Of a DNA stretch of 64,000 nt, positions 33,862 through 46,403 are shown piece after piece. How positions within the stretch are numbered: position 1 is the first letter of the stretch; the number at the start of each line of letters is the position of its first letter. This DNA comes from Chamaea fasciata (taxonomy: Eukaryota; Chordata; Aves; Passeriformes; Sylviidae). A program made the translations under genes and the position numbers. Location of the stretch: contig JARCOQ010000006.1 in the NCBI GenBank assembly GCA_029207755.1, positions 70,034,093 through 70,098,092 of the forward strand. The letters are read 5' to 3'. The notes under the pieces were generated by a model. That model did no database searches, was not told the origin of the DNA, and saw nothing but the letters and a program-made list of their open reading frames with translations.

Positions 33862-36800
33862 ATGTCGGGCCGCCAGGGCAACAAGCTGCCCAGCAACCTG
33901 CCCCAGCTGCAGAACCTCATCAAGCGCGACCCCAGATCCTACACCGAAGAGGTGCGGACCGCGGGAGTGGTTGGGGCGGGCTGCGGGACGGGCACGGGGG
34001 TAGGGGCGGGTGTTGCTCAGCTGCCGCTGTTCCCTGTGTGTGCGCAGTTTCTGCAGCAGTACCACCACTACCAGTCCCACGTGGAGATCTTCACCTTCCA
34101 GCCGGACAAGCCCAGCAAGGAGCTGGCCGAGCTGCTGATGTTCCTGGCGCAGGTGAGCCCGCGGCCCCAGCCCCGCAGCCTGTGCTCGGTTCCGGCCTCA
34201 GTGACTATTACTGATACACAGTGTACTGGCTGCGTACCCCTTGTGCTCTAGAGCGTTCGTTTGCCCTGTCCCCCGCAGGTTGCCCACTGCTACCCCGAGC
34301 ACATGGCCAGCTTCCCGGAGCAGCTGAAGGAGCTGCTCTCCTACCACCACACGGTCCTGGACCCCGAGCTGCGCATGGTGAGACCCCGGCTCGGCTCTCC
34401 CTGCCCTCTGTGTGAGCTGGGAGCTCACGGTTTGCTTGTCGATAAAGAGAAGCCGGAGAGGAATGGGGAATTTGGGTTCTCTTACAGACCTTCTGCAAGG
34501 CTCTGATCCTGTTGAGAAACAAGAATCTGATCAACCCCACGAGTTTGCTGGAGCTCTTCTTTCAGCTGCTGCGGTGTCACGATAAACTGCTGCGAAAGGT
34601 AAGGCAGACTGACAAAAATCTGCATCCCCAGTGGGTTTTGATCAACTTGCCAGAGGTAATGCCAGAATAAGCAGCTGTTCTCTGCTTGGTTGGGAAGATA
34701 GAGTTCCAACAGCCAGGGCTCCAGCTCTGTGTTGGACTAATAACTGAGTTCTGCAGCTGTAAACACCTTGCTGATGCAGGTTGTAGGCTTGTCCTATTTG
34801 GGACTGAGCAGTTTGGTTGTGTCTGCGGGTGAAAAACCTGCTGTCAGAGCAGGCCTGAATGAGGCAGGGGCAGGGTTTGAAGCAGTATTTGATGCTGTTC
34901 ATTGTCCTGCTTTGCTGTACTGTGAACTGAGTATGGTTCTCCAACACATGGGTCTTCACAGGACGCTTTCCTGTGTTTTTTTCTGCTGTAACTCAGTGAT
35001 GAGCAGCTGGGTCCCCTGTCAGTGCCTGGGCACAGGGTTTCCTCTGTGTGTGTTACTGTGTCACCTCTCCACTTGCAGACCTTGTACACTCACATTGTCA
35101 CCGACATCAAGAACGTCAATGCTAAGCACAAGAACAACAAGGTGAACACGGTAGGTGCTTCAGCTTCCACGTGTGCTTTGAGCTGACCTCCTGCTGTTGT
35201 GGAAGACCTCTAAAAACGTGGTTTCAACTTCTTTCTTAGGCACTGCAGAACTTCATGTACACGATGCTGAGGGACAGCAATCCCACCGCTGCCAAGATAT
35301 CTCTGGATGTGATGATAGAGCTTTACAGAAGGAATATTTGGTGGGTCTGTCTGGCAGGCTTGTGTGGATTTGCCATTTATTGTGCGGCACACGGATGTCA
35401 TTTGTGGCATGTAGTCCAAAACATAATGCAAAAGATAGTGATTTAAATAGATTTCCTAACTGTAGTCCAGTCAGAGTTGTAACCTGTGCCAAGGAATTTA
35501 GCTGAGAAGAAATAATGTCTTGTGCCAAATTAGTTATTTATATATTTGCTGAGAACTAATTTTCTGAGAATAATGTGAAATTGCCAGACTTGAAATAAAG
35601 GATGTGGTTTGGTTTTTTCCAGGAACGATGCCAAAACAGTCAATGTCATCACAACTGCCTGCTTTTCCAAAGTGACCAAGGTGAGAACAGAAATCACTGA
35701 TACACTGGATGTTACCTTGGCTACATTTTTCATGGATGTAACTTGATATGTTACAGCAAACAAACTTCGCTGGTTTGTCTGTTGCTTGTTTAATTCTCAA
35801 AAGAACGCTCATGGAAGGAAGTGGAGCCTGGCACCTTATCTAGGAATAAGTGTAGACTGGTGTGGGGAGTGTGGATGTCCTTTTCACTGCTCTTCAGAAC
35901 AGACTGTCAGGATATCACCTCCTTAATATCAGCACTGTGAGCCTTTGATTCATTGAGGAGAGCAGCTGTCCTGCCTGGGGCCTGACTGAACATTGGGCCT
36001 TCTGCACTGGCTCTGGAGGCTTTAAAAACTTGTACTATGGCTTGAGACAAGTTTGTACTCTCTGAAGGTCCCAAAAGTGCTTCCACCCAATAAAAGTCAG
36101 CCAACCAAAACTAAAAAGCTATCCAGCAAAACGATCTGAATTAATGCCAGTTGAGAGTTCTGAGCATCATCTTGGCTCTCACCTGTGTAGGGCCTCCTGA
36201 CAATGTTGCCATGGAGCAACTAGATGGAAATGATTTTGCAGGATGACAAAAAGACGATTGGCAGCTTTGAATTTGCTCCAGGACTTGTGGCAACTCAGGT
36301 GCTTTTTGGTTCTGATTGCCTCTGAGTGATGATGGGCAGCTAAAATTGGCTTGGTCTGTAAAACACTTGTGGCTTTCAGGCTGTGACTTGGTTTGTTTTC
36401 TGATCAGATCCACGCCTATAAAAAAACCTGGCTAAGTCTTTGCACAGCTTAAGGTGTGGGTGTAGGTTGGCTGCAAATTCTGTCAGCTTGTCCCACATGA
36501 ACTCCCTTTACTTTCCAGGTATTAGTTGCTAGTTTGAAGTTCTTCCTTGGCAAAGATGAGGATGAGAAACAGGACAGCGAGTCAGAGTCTGAGGTGGGTG
36601 TTGTGACCAAATATTCCCTTCTCTGCTTTTCAGACCTGTTACTGGTTCTGTCCTCTTGGTGACTCTGGCTCTGCCAGTCTGTCTGCCTCTGTGCTACACA
36701 CAGTCCTGTCCAGCTGTCTCCAGATGTTTCCGTGATTCACGAACAATTTCAGTGTCTGACAGCTGGCCCCAAGTGGTGGCAGGATGTCTTTGCTGTCTGT

Positions 36801-39800
36801 TAAAAGAGAAATGCTGAGAGCTCTTTTCTTTTCAGATAGGTGGTACCTGTGTGTCCTGACACGTAGGAAGGGGGGGTAGTTTTCAGAGCACGTGGTATTG
36901 AAAAGTGTTGGTGTTTGTTTGTGTGACTGCCATTTGGAGCCTGGGTTAGCTGAGTGTTGTGTTCCCTCCCCAAGGACGACGGCCCCACGGCCAGGGATCT
37001 GATGATGCGCTACGCCACCAACAAGAAAACCACCAAGCGCAAGAGGAAACTGGAGAAAGCCATGAAGGTCCTCAAGGTGAGGAGAGGCCTGTCTGACTTC
37101 CCATCATCTTGGCTTCATCCTTCTGGTAAAGAAGCCCCGTTGTCGCCCTGCTTGTTTAGCTGCAGACGGCAGATAACGCTGTGTGGTTGAAAACGGAGAT
37201 AGTTTTTAAAGTCTTCTTGGAGAGGCAGCAATCTTCTGGACAGCAACCTTGAAACTGAAGCATTTTACTCGTAGAAAGAGAGAAATGTCTTTTACTCTTG
37301 TTTCCGTGCAGAAGCAGAAAAAGAAGAGCAAGCCAGAGGTGTTCAACTTCTCTGCCATTCACTTGATTCATGATCCCCAAGGTGAGCGTGCAGTGAATTC
37401 CCCTAGTGCAATTTGCATTAATCTAACAGCACTTGGTCTTCAGCTGCTCCAGCGAACCTCTGGGGATGTCATTTTCTCAGATCAAAACGTATCTAAAAGT
37501 TTAGTCTTCAATGCTGACCCAGCACTTGTGTTGGGGGACGTCTGCTGGTTCCCTCTGCTGCACCTGTGCACAGCAGGCCTTCTAGGTGTGTGAGGAGTAA
37601 AGTAACCCATTGGAATAAGTGCTTTGGTCACCTTGAATTTCTTCTGTGAAAGGGCACTGGGGCGTCAAAATAAGAGCAAGTCAAACTGCCTCTTTTGACC
37701 ACAGTCCCATTTGAGTTCTGTGCTGTGCTGTTTCGGTCTACTGCAAATCCACCTTTGCTTCTTCCAGACTTTGCTGAGAAACTGCTGAAGCAGCTGGAGA
37801 ACTGCAAGGAGCGATTTGAAGTGAAGATGATGCTCATGGACCTAATATCCAGGCTCGTTGGAATACATGAGGTATGTACCTGGATAATTTTACGGTGGCC
37901 TGTTGGTAGCCAGCCTGGTTTGGGTGTGGGCATGTTCTGGCCCTGTGCCTCTGGAAAATAAAGTTTAATTTTTTTTGTATGTCCAGTAATAAAACATTTG
38001 CACTGGCTTAAATAAAGAGTAATCCAGTCCAAATTGGCCAGAGTCAGAGCGTATAAGGATTTCAGTGGCAAGGACTAGGTGCCGGGAGACTGCAGCTGTA
38101 TTTATCTTGGTACAGTTCAATTCTGTGTCCCATAAACATCAAACTCAACATAGGGGACAACATTTTGCTGCAAAATCTGAGGCATTTGGTGAGCGCACTA
38201 GAATGAGATGGTTTTACCACATATCATCTTATGAAGGTGATCTCAAGTTGAAAGATCAGAAAATAATAAGTTCCAATTTGCCTTGCAGCTTTTTCTTTTT
38301 AATTTCTACCCCTTTGTTCAGAGGTTCCTCCAGCCCCATCAGAGGGGTAAGTAGCTGCTCTGCGTACTGCTGATCCCTCATGTGCAGGCGTTTGATGGGA
38401 GTGGCAGTGAAAGTGGGCAGGTAGCAGTGGTTTGGTGGGAAGAGCGAGTAGTCCAGTGTGGACAAAGGAAGAACAAGTCCCTGACTGCCAGAAGTGCCAA
38501 GTGCTTTGGACTTCTCTAGAGGCTCTGTTCACTCAGGGCTCCTTACCTGAGGATTTGAGAAGCTCCAGCAGAGGAATAAAAGGAATCTGAGTGCCTAATC
38601 CTGATTAACTAAGCCAAGCATGACTGCCTTGTGCTGCTTCCTTTTACTGGTGTTTGACTCCAGTTCTGGAGCATTTCCTTTTGCTTTAGCTGGCTATTGC
38701 AGCTGTGTGGAGGCCAGAGGAGTTCCTAATGCTTGGTGGGAGGGGAGAAACAGTTGTCCCAAAGAAGTTGAGGCTGAATGGTTTCGGGACTGACTGAGCA
38801 GCTTGTTGAGTTTTAAGGGATGTGTTTATTGGCTGTAGCAAGCTGCAGCAGTACATTTTGGCATCTTCTTCCTGCTTTTCTTCCAGAAGTGACAAAGATT
38901 CTTCTGTTTGCTGCACAGGCTTCACATCAGCTGGTACCGCCTGAGGTCAGTGTTGCACCTGTGGTGGATGTTAAATGAGCAGCAGGCCAGCATGGAAATG
39001 CAACTTAGTGTGTGGGTGTGGGGAGAGGGAAGGGGAATTGGTCGGATTGTTTGGAAAAGCTTATGGTGATTGCAGCAATTTTTGCAAGTTCTGTGGCGTG
39101 GTTTCATAAGGTGGGGCAGGGGGGTGGCGGGGAAGATGTTTTGTTTTATTTTCTGCAAGGAAATTCTAATTTAGAAAATATTTGTGGGCTGTACTGGCGT
39201 GTCTTCTTGTGTCTTTCTATGAAAAAGGATCTGTCTCTTAATAACATCTAAGTGTTTTAAGTTTTTATTAAATATGCTGGCTTTTCTTGTTTTCAGATTA
39301 TCCAGTCAGTGTTGATGACCATTGCCAACAACTTTGTCACAGACAAGAATTCTGGGGAGGTCATGACTGTGGGGTGGGTACAGAACTGTATGAGTCATGT
39401 CAAACTCCAAATGTGGTAAAATATATTTATTTTTTTAAACCCCTTGAAACTTATTCCTGTTACTTGTGCTATTCTTTCAAGAAGCTGCTTGAGTTAAAAG
39501 TATGTTAGCTTCAACTTTCTGTGTTTTTGCTGGGAGTATTTTATGATGGTGTTCTGCCCCTACACCAAATGCTGTATATGGTTCTTCAAGTTTCAGGTAA
39601 TTCAGTCTGTAAGCGGCACTTTCTCCTAACTGGTGTTGAGAAAATAATTAATTTTCCATATTTTTAGAATCAACGCAATAAAAGAAATCACTGCGAGGTG
39701 TCCCTTAGCCATGACTGAAGATCTGCTCCGAGACCTTGTTCAGTACAAGACGCATAAAAATAAAAGTAAATATTACATGGATATGACTTTACACTCCTTT

Positions 39801-42800
39801 TTTCCTCTATTATGTGGCCTTCAGTTACAGCCTTCATGGCAGTGCTGTCCTAATTGGTTTTGAGGGGCTGAGACCTTTTTCATTGTTTGGGTTACGTCTG
39901 TCTATTTGGAGCGTGTAGCCACGGGGGACAAAACAGTCAAGTTTAATTATGGCAGGGGAGCTAATTGACAAAAATAAAGCAAGGAAGAGGGATTGTTAAG
40001 AAGAGTTGGCCCTGAGGATGTGCTGTCTTCTATACCAGAGAAATCAGAGGGAGCCAGAACCTCAGAGAAGATGTGAGGCTGTAAATGCTGGTGACCTGTG
40101 TGGGCTTTTGGTTTGCTCAGAGTTCTGCTCTTTTCCTGACTCTCTCATTTTCTGGGCAGATGTGATGATGTCTGCAAGAACTCTGATACACCTGTTCCGC
40201 TCCCTGAATCCAGAGATGCTGCAGAAGAAGTTCAGGGTAAGTGTTCCACGTGTTTTGCACTCGCTAAAAACTGATGTGCTCCAAAGTGATGAGAATTGGT
40301 CTCAGTATCCTCTTGAGAAGGTGGAGACAAGTCTGTGTTCTTCCTCTGCCTGCTGCCTTTGTTCAGGCCTTTGTTCCTTAGTTCAGGTCCGTGTAACTCA
40401 TGGTTAAATCATGCTCCTGAAGTTCAGCCATTTTCTGAGACACGTTCAACTTGAGTAATTAAGCTCTGCCACGTGAAATAAGGGAAGGTCTTTGGACCCA
40501 CACCCTCCTGTTCCTCCAGGTGTTTTCATGGATTGGTGGGTATTACGATAGCTGCCTGCTTAATGTGTGTTTTGTTAATGTACAGGGTAAGCCTACCGAG
40601 GCCTCCGTGGAAGCCAGGATTCATGAATATGGAGAACTTGATGCCAAAGACTACATTCCAGGAGCAGAAGTACTGGAGGTTGAGGATCAAAAGGAAAAAG
40701 GAGGAACGCAAGAGGAAGGTTGGCCTTTTTTCTTTAAGAGTTCTAGTTTGGGTATCACGGTCGCTAAGATTTTATGTGGACATGGAACCTGGTGTTTGTG
40801 CATTTCATTTCCTGCTGTGCCTTGTCTCACACGTGTCTGTCCTTGAGCAGGTGCAGTTTGTCAGTGGGGTTTGGTACTGTGTTGCTTTTCGTGATTCACA
40901 CTGAGATGGGGAAGCAGAGGGACAGACAGTGCAGCTGTGAACTTTGTGTTCAGCTTCTCCTAAATAAAACCTTTTGAATATTACAGAACACCTAAATAGT
41001 AGTTGGGTATGATACTTGGCTTGTTTAATTCAGTTCCTGTGTAAGTGCTTTGTGCACCCTGAGACCCCTGCCTGAGTCAGGGAAAAGGGATAGAGGAATC
41101 TTCAAAAGCACGGCAGAGTCTGGCAAAATCTGAGTGCCTTGAAGGCCCTGATGGGACAGGCTGAGTAGTGAGCACTAACACTGGGCTTGGTTGCTGGAGC
41201 TGCCAACTTCAGCACGTCAGCCAGCACGACAGTGGAGAGCAGTGCTTAGACTGTCTTAACTAACACAACTGTAAACCACAGTACGTCCTGGTTTAGGTGG
41301 CTGGGAGAGGGGAACACTGTTACTGAGGGGTGTAATCAGTGTCTGTGAACTCCTGTGGTGCTTCAGGCTGTCCCAAATGCACCTTGTTTTCAGGATTTTG
41401 CCCTGGAAATGAGAATTGAGCTTTGCAGAGCATAGCATGGATCGTGTCCCGGGGCAAAATGCAATTGGAAGATGGGTGAAATAAATGAAAGGCAGCAAGA
41501 GTAGGTGGCCCAAGCATCAATTATTGCCAGTCTGGGTAGATGAATTTGTGTTAACAGCTCTGTACTTGTTCTGTGAGCAGATGGCTGGGAAAGTGCTAGT
41601 CTGAGTGAGGAGGAGGACAATGACGATGGAGAATGGATTGATGTGCATCACTCCTCAGACGAGGAGCAGCAACAAGTAGTGAGTTCCAAGTCTCTTCTAT
41701 GCCAAATACAAATGAGTCTTGTTAATCACAGACCAGATCCTCTTGCTCTTCACCTTCATGTAGCTGCTCTTAAACACCTACCCAGGCCTTCAGGGCAAGG
41801 TGTCCTGAAGCAGTGAGGCTGAAGTGCTGTTCAGCAGTGCTGCTGAAGTACACGTGGTGTTAGGGTGGGAGGGGAGGAGGAGGAGTTATCATTCAGGGCT
41901 CAATGCTTTCAGAGCTGTGACAATCAGGCGAGAGCTGATTTTGTACTCCCAAAATCTGGTGTGCGTGTACTCCATTCGGACACTGGATGTTGGGTATGAG
42001 ACAAGGAAAAATCCTGACATCGAACTGTAGCGTTTCCCAACAATATTACCATTGCATGATATGTATTAGGGAGGCATTGATCAAGGATTTCGGCACAGGA
42101 ATGGTTTGCAAAGCTCTGATTCTTCGGTACCTTTTTCTTTTCCAAAGGCAGAAAAAGTGAAGAGCATGCCCATAGAGGAGCGAAAAGCCAAAGCTGCAGC
42201 AGTCAGTACAAGCAGGCTGCTAACTCAGGAAGACTTCAAGAAAATACGTCTTGCCCAGCTTTCCAAAGAGCTTAATTCTGCACCTGGCAAAGCTGCAAAG
42301 CGGAAATATATTGAAATAGATGATGAAGAGGAGGAGAAGGGCAGGTAGGATATGGGCTGCTGAGTGCTTTTTCTTGCCTGTCCTCTACTGATGCAGCTCT
42401 TCACTGCAGCAGGGCACAGAGCTCTGCTGTTGATCAGTATTCCCTGGTGACAGCCAGAGCCTAGAATGGATCCTGGGCTGGGGGTTTGCTTATACCTGGG
42501 GAAAAAAACACATGAGGAGCTTGTGGAAGGTCTGAGACTGTTTGACTTGTTCAGGCCAAGAGGCATGAGAGGGGGTGTTTTGTAGCAGTGGCTGCCTGGT
42601 TTTAGCACCAGTGTTTCTTAAACTTGGTGAAAAAGTAGGACTTGAAAAATAAGTGGGTGACTTTTGTAATGGATATCCCACACGTGAGGAACAGCCTGAA
42701 GGGAACAAGAAGCGTTTGTGTCTAAATTCATGGTGAGACTGTGGCCTAAGATGGGGGAGAGACAAAGGATGAAGAGGGCCTCTTGTTTTCCTTGCCAGAT

Positions 42801-45010
42801 GAAGTTTTGTGTGGTGACATTTATTTGATTTGTGTGTAGGGGGGAGCTGCTTTCACTCCGAGATATTGAACATCTGCATAAGAAGCCCAAGTCGGACAAG
42901 GAGACGAGATTGGCAACTGCAAAGGTGAGGAGCTGGCATGTTCTGTATCCTGTCCTTCTGGATTTGGGTTTGTCTTGTGCAGGAGGAAATGCTGAGGCTG
43001 CATACCTAAGATGGGTGCTCAGCTGCCATGTGGGTTTTCACCGATGATTTATTTGGATCTTGGCTGTAACAAACGAACAATCTCCTGCTGGTCACATGTG
43101 ACCGTGAAAATGCAAAGAGACCAAATTTTCACTGTGACTTAATAAATGCAGCCAGTATGGGAGAAGGCATGGATGAGCACAGCCATCCTGAGCCCAGATT
43201 TGTTGTTACTGCCACAGAACCTGTTACCATCAGGCGGGTGATGCTGATGGTAGGCGAAGGAAAATGACTCCCTGTTGCTCTACCACACTGTCTCTTCTAG
43301 GCTGGAAAAACAGACAGGAAAGAATTTGTGAGAAAGAAAACCAGAATTAACCCATTTGCCAGCTCTTCCAACAAAGAAAAGCAGAAGAACAAGAACTTCA
43401 TGATGATGAGGTATAGCCACAGTGTCCGGACCAAGAACAAGCGTTCCTTTAGGGACAAACAGGTAACGTTTCACGTTTCATGTTGGAGATGGATGGGGCA
43501 GTGTGAGCAGCAGTTTGTGATCCAGGTGTGGTGCTGCCTGCCCTCTGGCCTGAGGTGTAGCTGCTGTAACTCAGACAAAGCCTGTGGCTTGGCATGCCCG
43601 AGTCCTGCCCCAGAGGAAGAGCTGCTTTGCAGGATGTGGTTCGCTCTCCATAGTCTCTGACCTTTCTCTTTTTACTCTTCAATCACAGACTCTTCTGTCT
43701 TGGCCTAGAGGTCATCTAATAGCTTGTCACAAATGTTCCTGAGGAATTGATGCAAATGCTATTTATTAGCTACTTGTAGCTGCTGTTTAGAAAAAAAATA
43801 TGCTTCACTAAAACAGTAGTTTCACACTAATGCTGCTCTCCATGGTGAAGCCCCTGCCAGTCTAGGGTTTTATAAAGTGTTATTAACTCAACTCATCCAA
43901 ATGTGTTCAAGAAACTTGTAGAATAATCCAGTGGTCCACTTGTTTTTTCTTCCCAGATTGTGTTTTGTGCAAGTGTTTACATGCTGCTCGAACTTTGAGC
44001 TGTTTTCAGGATCATACATGTTATCCAAAGAAATTTGTCTGCAATTTCTTGCCTTAGGAAGGGAAAGACAGGGACTATTAGTAGACTCAGTAAGGAATAT
44101 CTGAAGTTTTTCTGTTGAGCAGGAGGGTGTGGACTAGTATCCTCTGTACACGTTTGTTTGGCATCATTGTGCCTCACCTCAGTTAAGGCTGACCACATTG
44201 AAATCAGCTCTTAAAACACACAAAATAGGCTGCAAAGGGACAATCCAGGCTCTTTAAGGAAGCTGCTGTTTACAGTTATACTTGGCTCAGTTAATCAGGA
44301 AAAAGTCTTGAAACATTTTGTCCTTATTGATGTTTTAAATTCAAATGTAATGGCTAAACAGCATTTATTCCTACTTTTTCCCCATGAAAGTTAGGCTACA
44401 GCACCAGTGTGTTAACCATTAAGTGTTTTGAGTGAACTGGAGGATCATAGCTGTATGGGGCTGCATTCTGCTGCACTTTTTGGTGGTAAAATAAAATAAC
44501 CTGCTTGCTATCGTCCAGAGCTAGCTTCTTTACTAACTTAAAGCATACCTGAAGCACAATAATATTCCTTTAGGGTGATAATGGCACTCTTAAAAATTCC
44601 TCCTTCCCCTTTGAAAAGTAGTCTTGTAATACTCTTTCACAAAACAATTTTACTTACCTCTCAGCTGAACTGTAACTTTCTTGATCTCTCCCGTTTGAAA
44701 TGAGTCAGTAGAATGGTTTGTTCTAATCTTCATTGTCTAGGATTTGGTAATGCCCAGCTCTTCAGTTGTGCTGTGGAGTCCAGGTGAATAACCCCAGTGT
44801 TTCTGTCACTTAAATTGCATTGCTGCTCCCAATTTCAGCTGGTGAGCTCTTAGTGTCTTTATCAGAGGTTGAAGAAGTTGAAGAGTTCTGATGTGGTAGT
44901 GGTGTTTTCTGGGTCATTATGCTCCTCACTGGAATATTCCACTCTTGTTTTACGATTAGCTGGCCCTTAGAGATGCACTTCTGAAAAAGAGAAAGCAGCT
45001 GCTAAAATAA
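33862..45010 (+). CDS. SDAD1: SDAD1, SDA1 domain-containing 60S biogenesis factor
   Basis: SDAD1 is the nucleolar homologue of yeast Sda1, needed for 60S ribosome assembly and export (family knowledge). The 22 coding exons give 693 residues (human is about 687): 33862-33951, 34048-34152, 34279-34377, 34488-34598, 35079-35150, 35240-35340, 35623-35680, 36519-36593, 36975-37076, 37312-37381, 37768-37871, 38289-38346, 38887-38945, 39297-39373, 39668-39765, 40160-40236, 40586-40718, 41581-41678, 42148-42344, 42840-42924, 43301-43462 and 44960-45010. All phases agree. Landmarks: [17 protein letters not shown] near the start; a NUC130/133-type N-terminal domain at about 60-115; acidic [15 protein letters not shown] at 226-240; basic [19 protein letters not shown]; the SDA1 domain in the C-terminal half ([57 protein letters not shown]); and a basic tail ending LKKRKQLLK. 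The start has the context GCAGCCATGTCG. The donor of exon 17 (GTTGGC) is weak. Confidence 0.97.
36321..36408 (+). ncRNA. Candidate box C/D snoRNA in SDAD1 intron 7
   Basis: In the intron between 35680 and 36519, on the same strand as SDAD1, a perfect C box GTGATGA (36326-36332) and a D box CTGA (36400-36403) lie 67 bases apart. They are enclosed by an exact 5-bp terminal stem: TCTGA at 36321-36325 pairs with TCAGA at 36404-36408. The 88-nt size is typical. A CTGT at 36356-36359 could be a degenerate D' box and TGTGACT near 36382 a degenerate C' box. The 3' end is 110 bases before the acceptor, near the distance usual for vertebrate intron-encoded snoRNAs. The host is a ribosome-biogenesis gene, a common host class. 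I cannot assign a convincing rRNA target or a known family. Confidence 0.45.
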
Positions 45011-46065
45011 ATGCTGGAGAGAGCTTCATCACCCCTGAAGAAGTTGCCCTGGAGATGCTTATTTCCACTCACCATCACCCTGAGGGAAAGGAGGACTGCG
45101 GTGCCTTATGGATTTAGCTCTGATCTGTTTGGGAAATGCAAATGGACCTCTTGCAAGCTGATGGATACTGCATGAATAGGAGAGAGGCCTTAATCCTTGG
45201 AGGATTTGAATTGGTTTTTAAAGCATTCTAGGGTAAAAGGCAATTATATGTTTATTTCGTGTAATTTACTTACAGCGGGTTTTTTACGTGTAAGTAAAAA
45301 TTAAAATACACAACTGTGGTAAAAATTCTACTTGGGACAGTTAATGACTAAGCAACAGAAAGGAAAAAGAATGTTCTGGTCAGTCTGTAAAGCATGTGGG
45401 TATAGTGTCTTTGCCTGTCTTAGGGGAGTGACTGTACAGACGCAGTGAGCTGTTGTCTAAGCAGCTGGCTTTGACCGGTTTAATAGTACCAACTTCATCT
45501 GTGATGCAGGTAAAATTAATTCAAGAGTTGTGGGGAAGAACAATTCATTATGGCTTACTAAGGAAAGAAAAATAAAGTTAGTGTATTGGGAGATAGGTGT
45601 GGGAAAGATTAAAGGTAAGGAGGCTTTCAGAAAGCTGTGGAAGGATTTGAGTTGGGGGGGACGGTAGTGGGACCCGAAAAGCCGGAGAGAGGGTCGGGGG
45701 TGGTTGAGGGGAACGCGGAATACCGAGCGTTGACCCTGTGTGTGCAGCCGGCGCGGCCATCCGGGTTTTTTTGTTTTGTTTTGGTTGGTTTTTTTTACGG
45801 CTTTCTGTGTTTTATTCAAATAGCACGTTCCTGCTGAGGGAGGGCACGGATTAGTCCTCGGCAGTGAGCTGTCGGGTGGAGGAGCACGTGTAGCTGGGAG
45901 CCGGAGGTGGGAGGAGGAGAAGCAAAGTACAATCTGTAAAGTCGTACTGCTGGGGGCGTTTTTTCTGCTGAACAGCTGAGCACTTTCCTGTGCATGTGTC
46001 CAGAAACTAATAACCCCTGACACTGAAAGGGAGCGGTAACTTTTCGCCCCCGCGGTTGAGGACAA
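45011..46065 (+). other. SDAD1 3' UTR and SDAD1-NAAA intergenic region
   Basis: SDAD1 and NAAA are in tandem with about 1.4 kb between stop and start codons. This stretch holds the presumed SDAD1 3' UTR, a T-rich tract near 45764-45796 and a CACGTG E-box near 45884-45889. No further gene is seen. Confidence 0.6.
45300..45305 (+). terminator. SDAD1: Candidate SDAD1 polyadenylation signal (ATTAAA)
   Basis: ATTAAA lies about 290 bases after the SDAD1 stop codon. A canonical AATAAA at 45571-45576 with a GT-rich stretch behind it is an equally good alternative. An AATAAA also overlaps the stop codon, which is too close to be likely. Confidence 0.35.
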
Positions 46066-46403
46066 GTGTCTAGTCCCCTCTCCCTTTTCCCCTCTTGTTT
46101 ACAGCCTCGCTGCGTCAGCCAGCTTGCCGACAGCTGCGCCAAGCGGGGGTTTGTCCCCTCTGCCCTCGCTGTGGCAGCGACAGCGCCGGAGCGGCCGTCA
46201 CCAGCTCGGCCCCGCAGCGGCGCCGGGCCAATGGACGCCTTACCCGGCGCCACACGCTGGCTGCTGCGGCCGCGCCGTCCCCCGTCTCCCGAGGCCGGCG
46301 GGCGGTGACGCCTCGGGGCGGGCAGGCCCGGGGCGGGCCCTGCGGTGCGGGGAGGGGCGGCTGGCCCCGGGGAGCCGCCGCCGCCGCCGCTCCATCCTCC
46401 GCC
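46066..46403 (+). promoter_or_regulatory. NAAA: NAAA CpG island promoter
   Basis: This CpG-dense block, with GGGGCGGG and GGGGCGGCTGG words just upstream of the start codon, continues through exon 1 and into intron 1. No TATA box is evident. It is a housekeeping-type promoter in which the start site cannot be read precisely. Confidence 0.6.

Noticed and set aside
33446..34003. 185-residue open frame across the minisatellite and SDAD1 exon 1
   Set aside because: It is created by the 58-bp repeat, which is open in several frames, and then reads SDAD1 exon 1 and intron 1 out of frame. No protein-like composition is seen.
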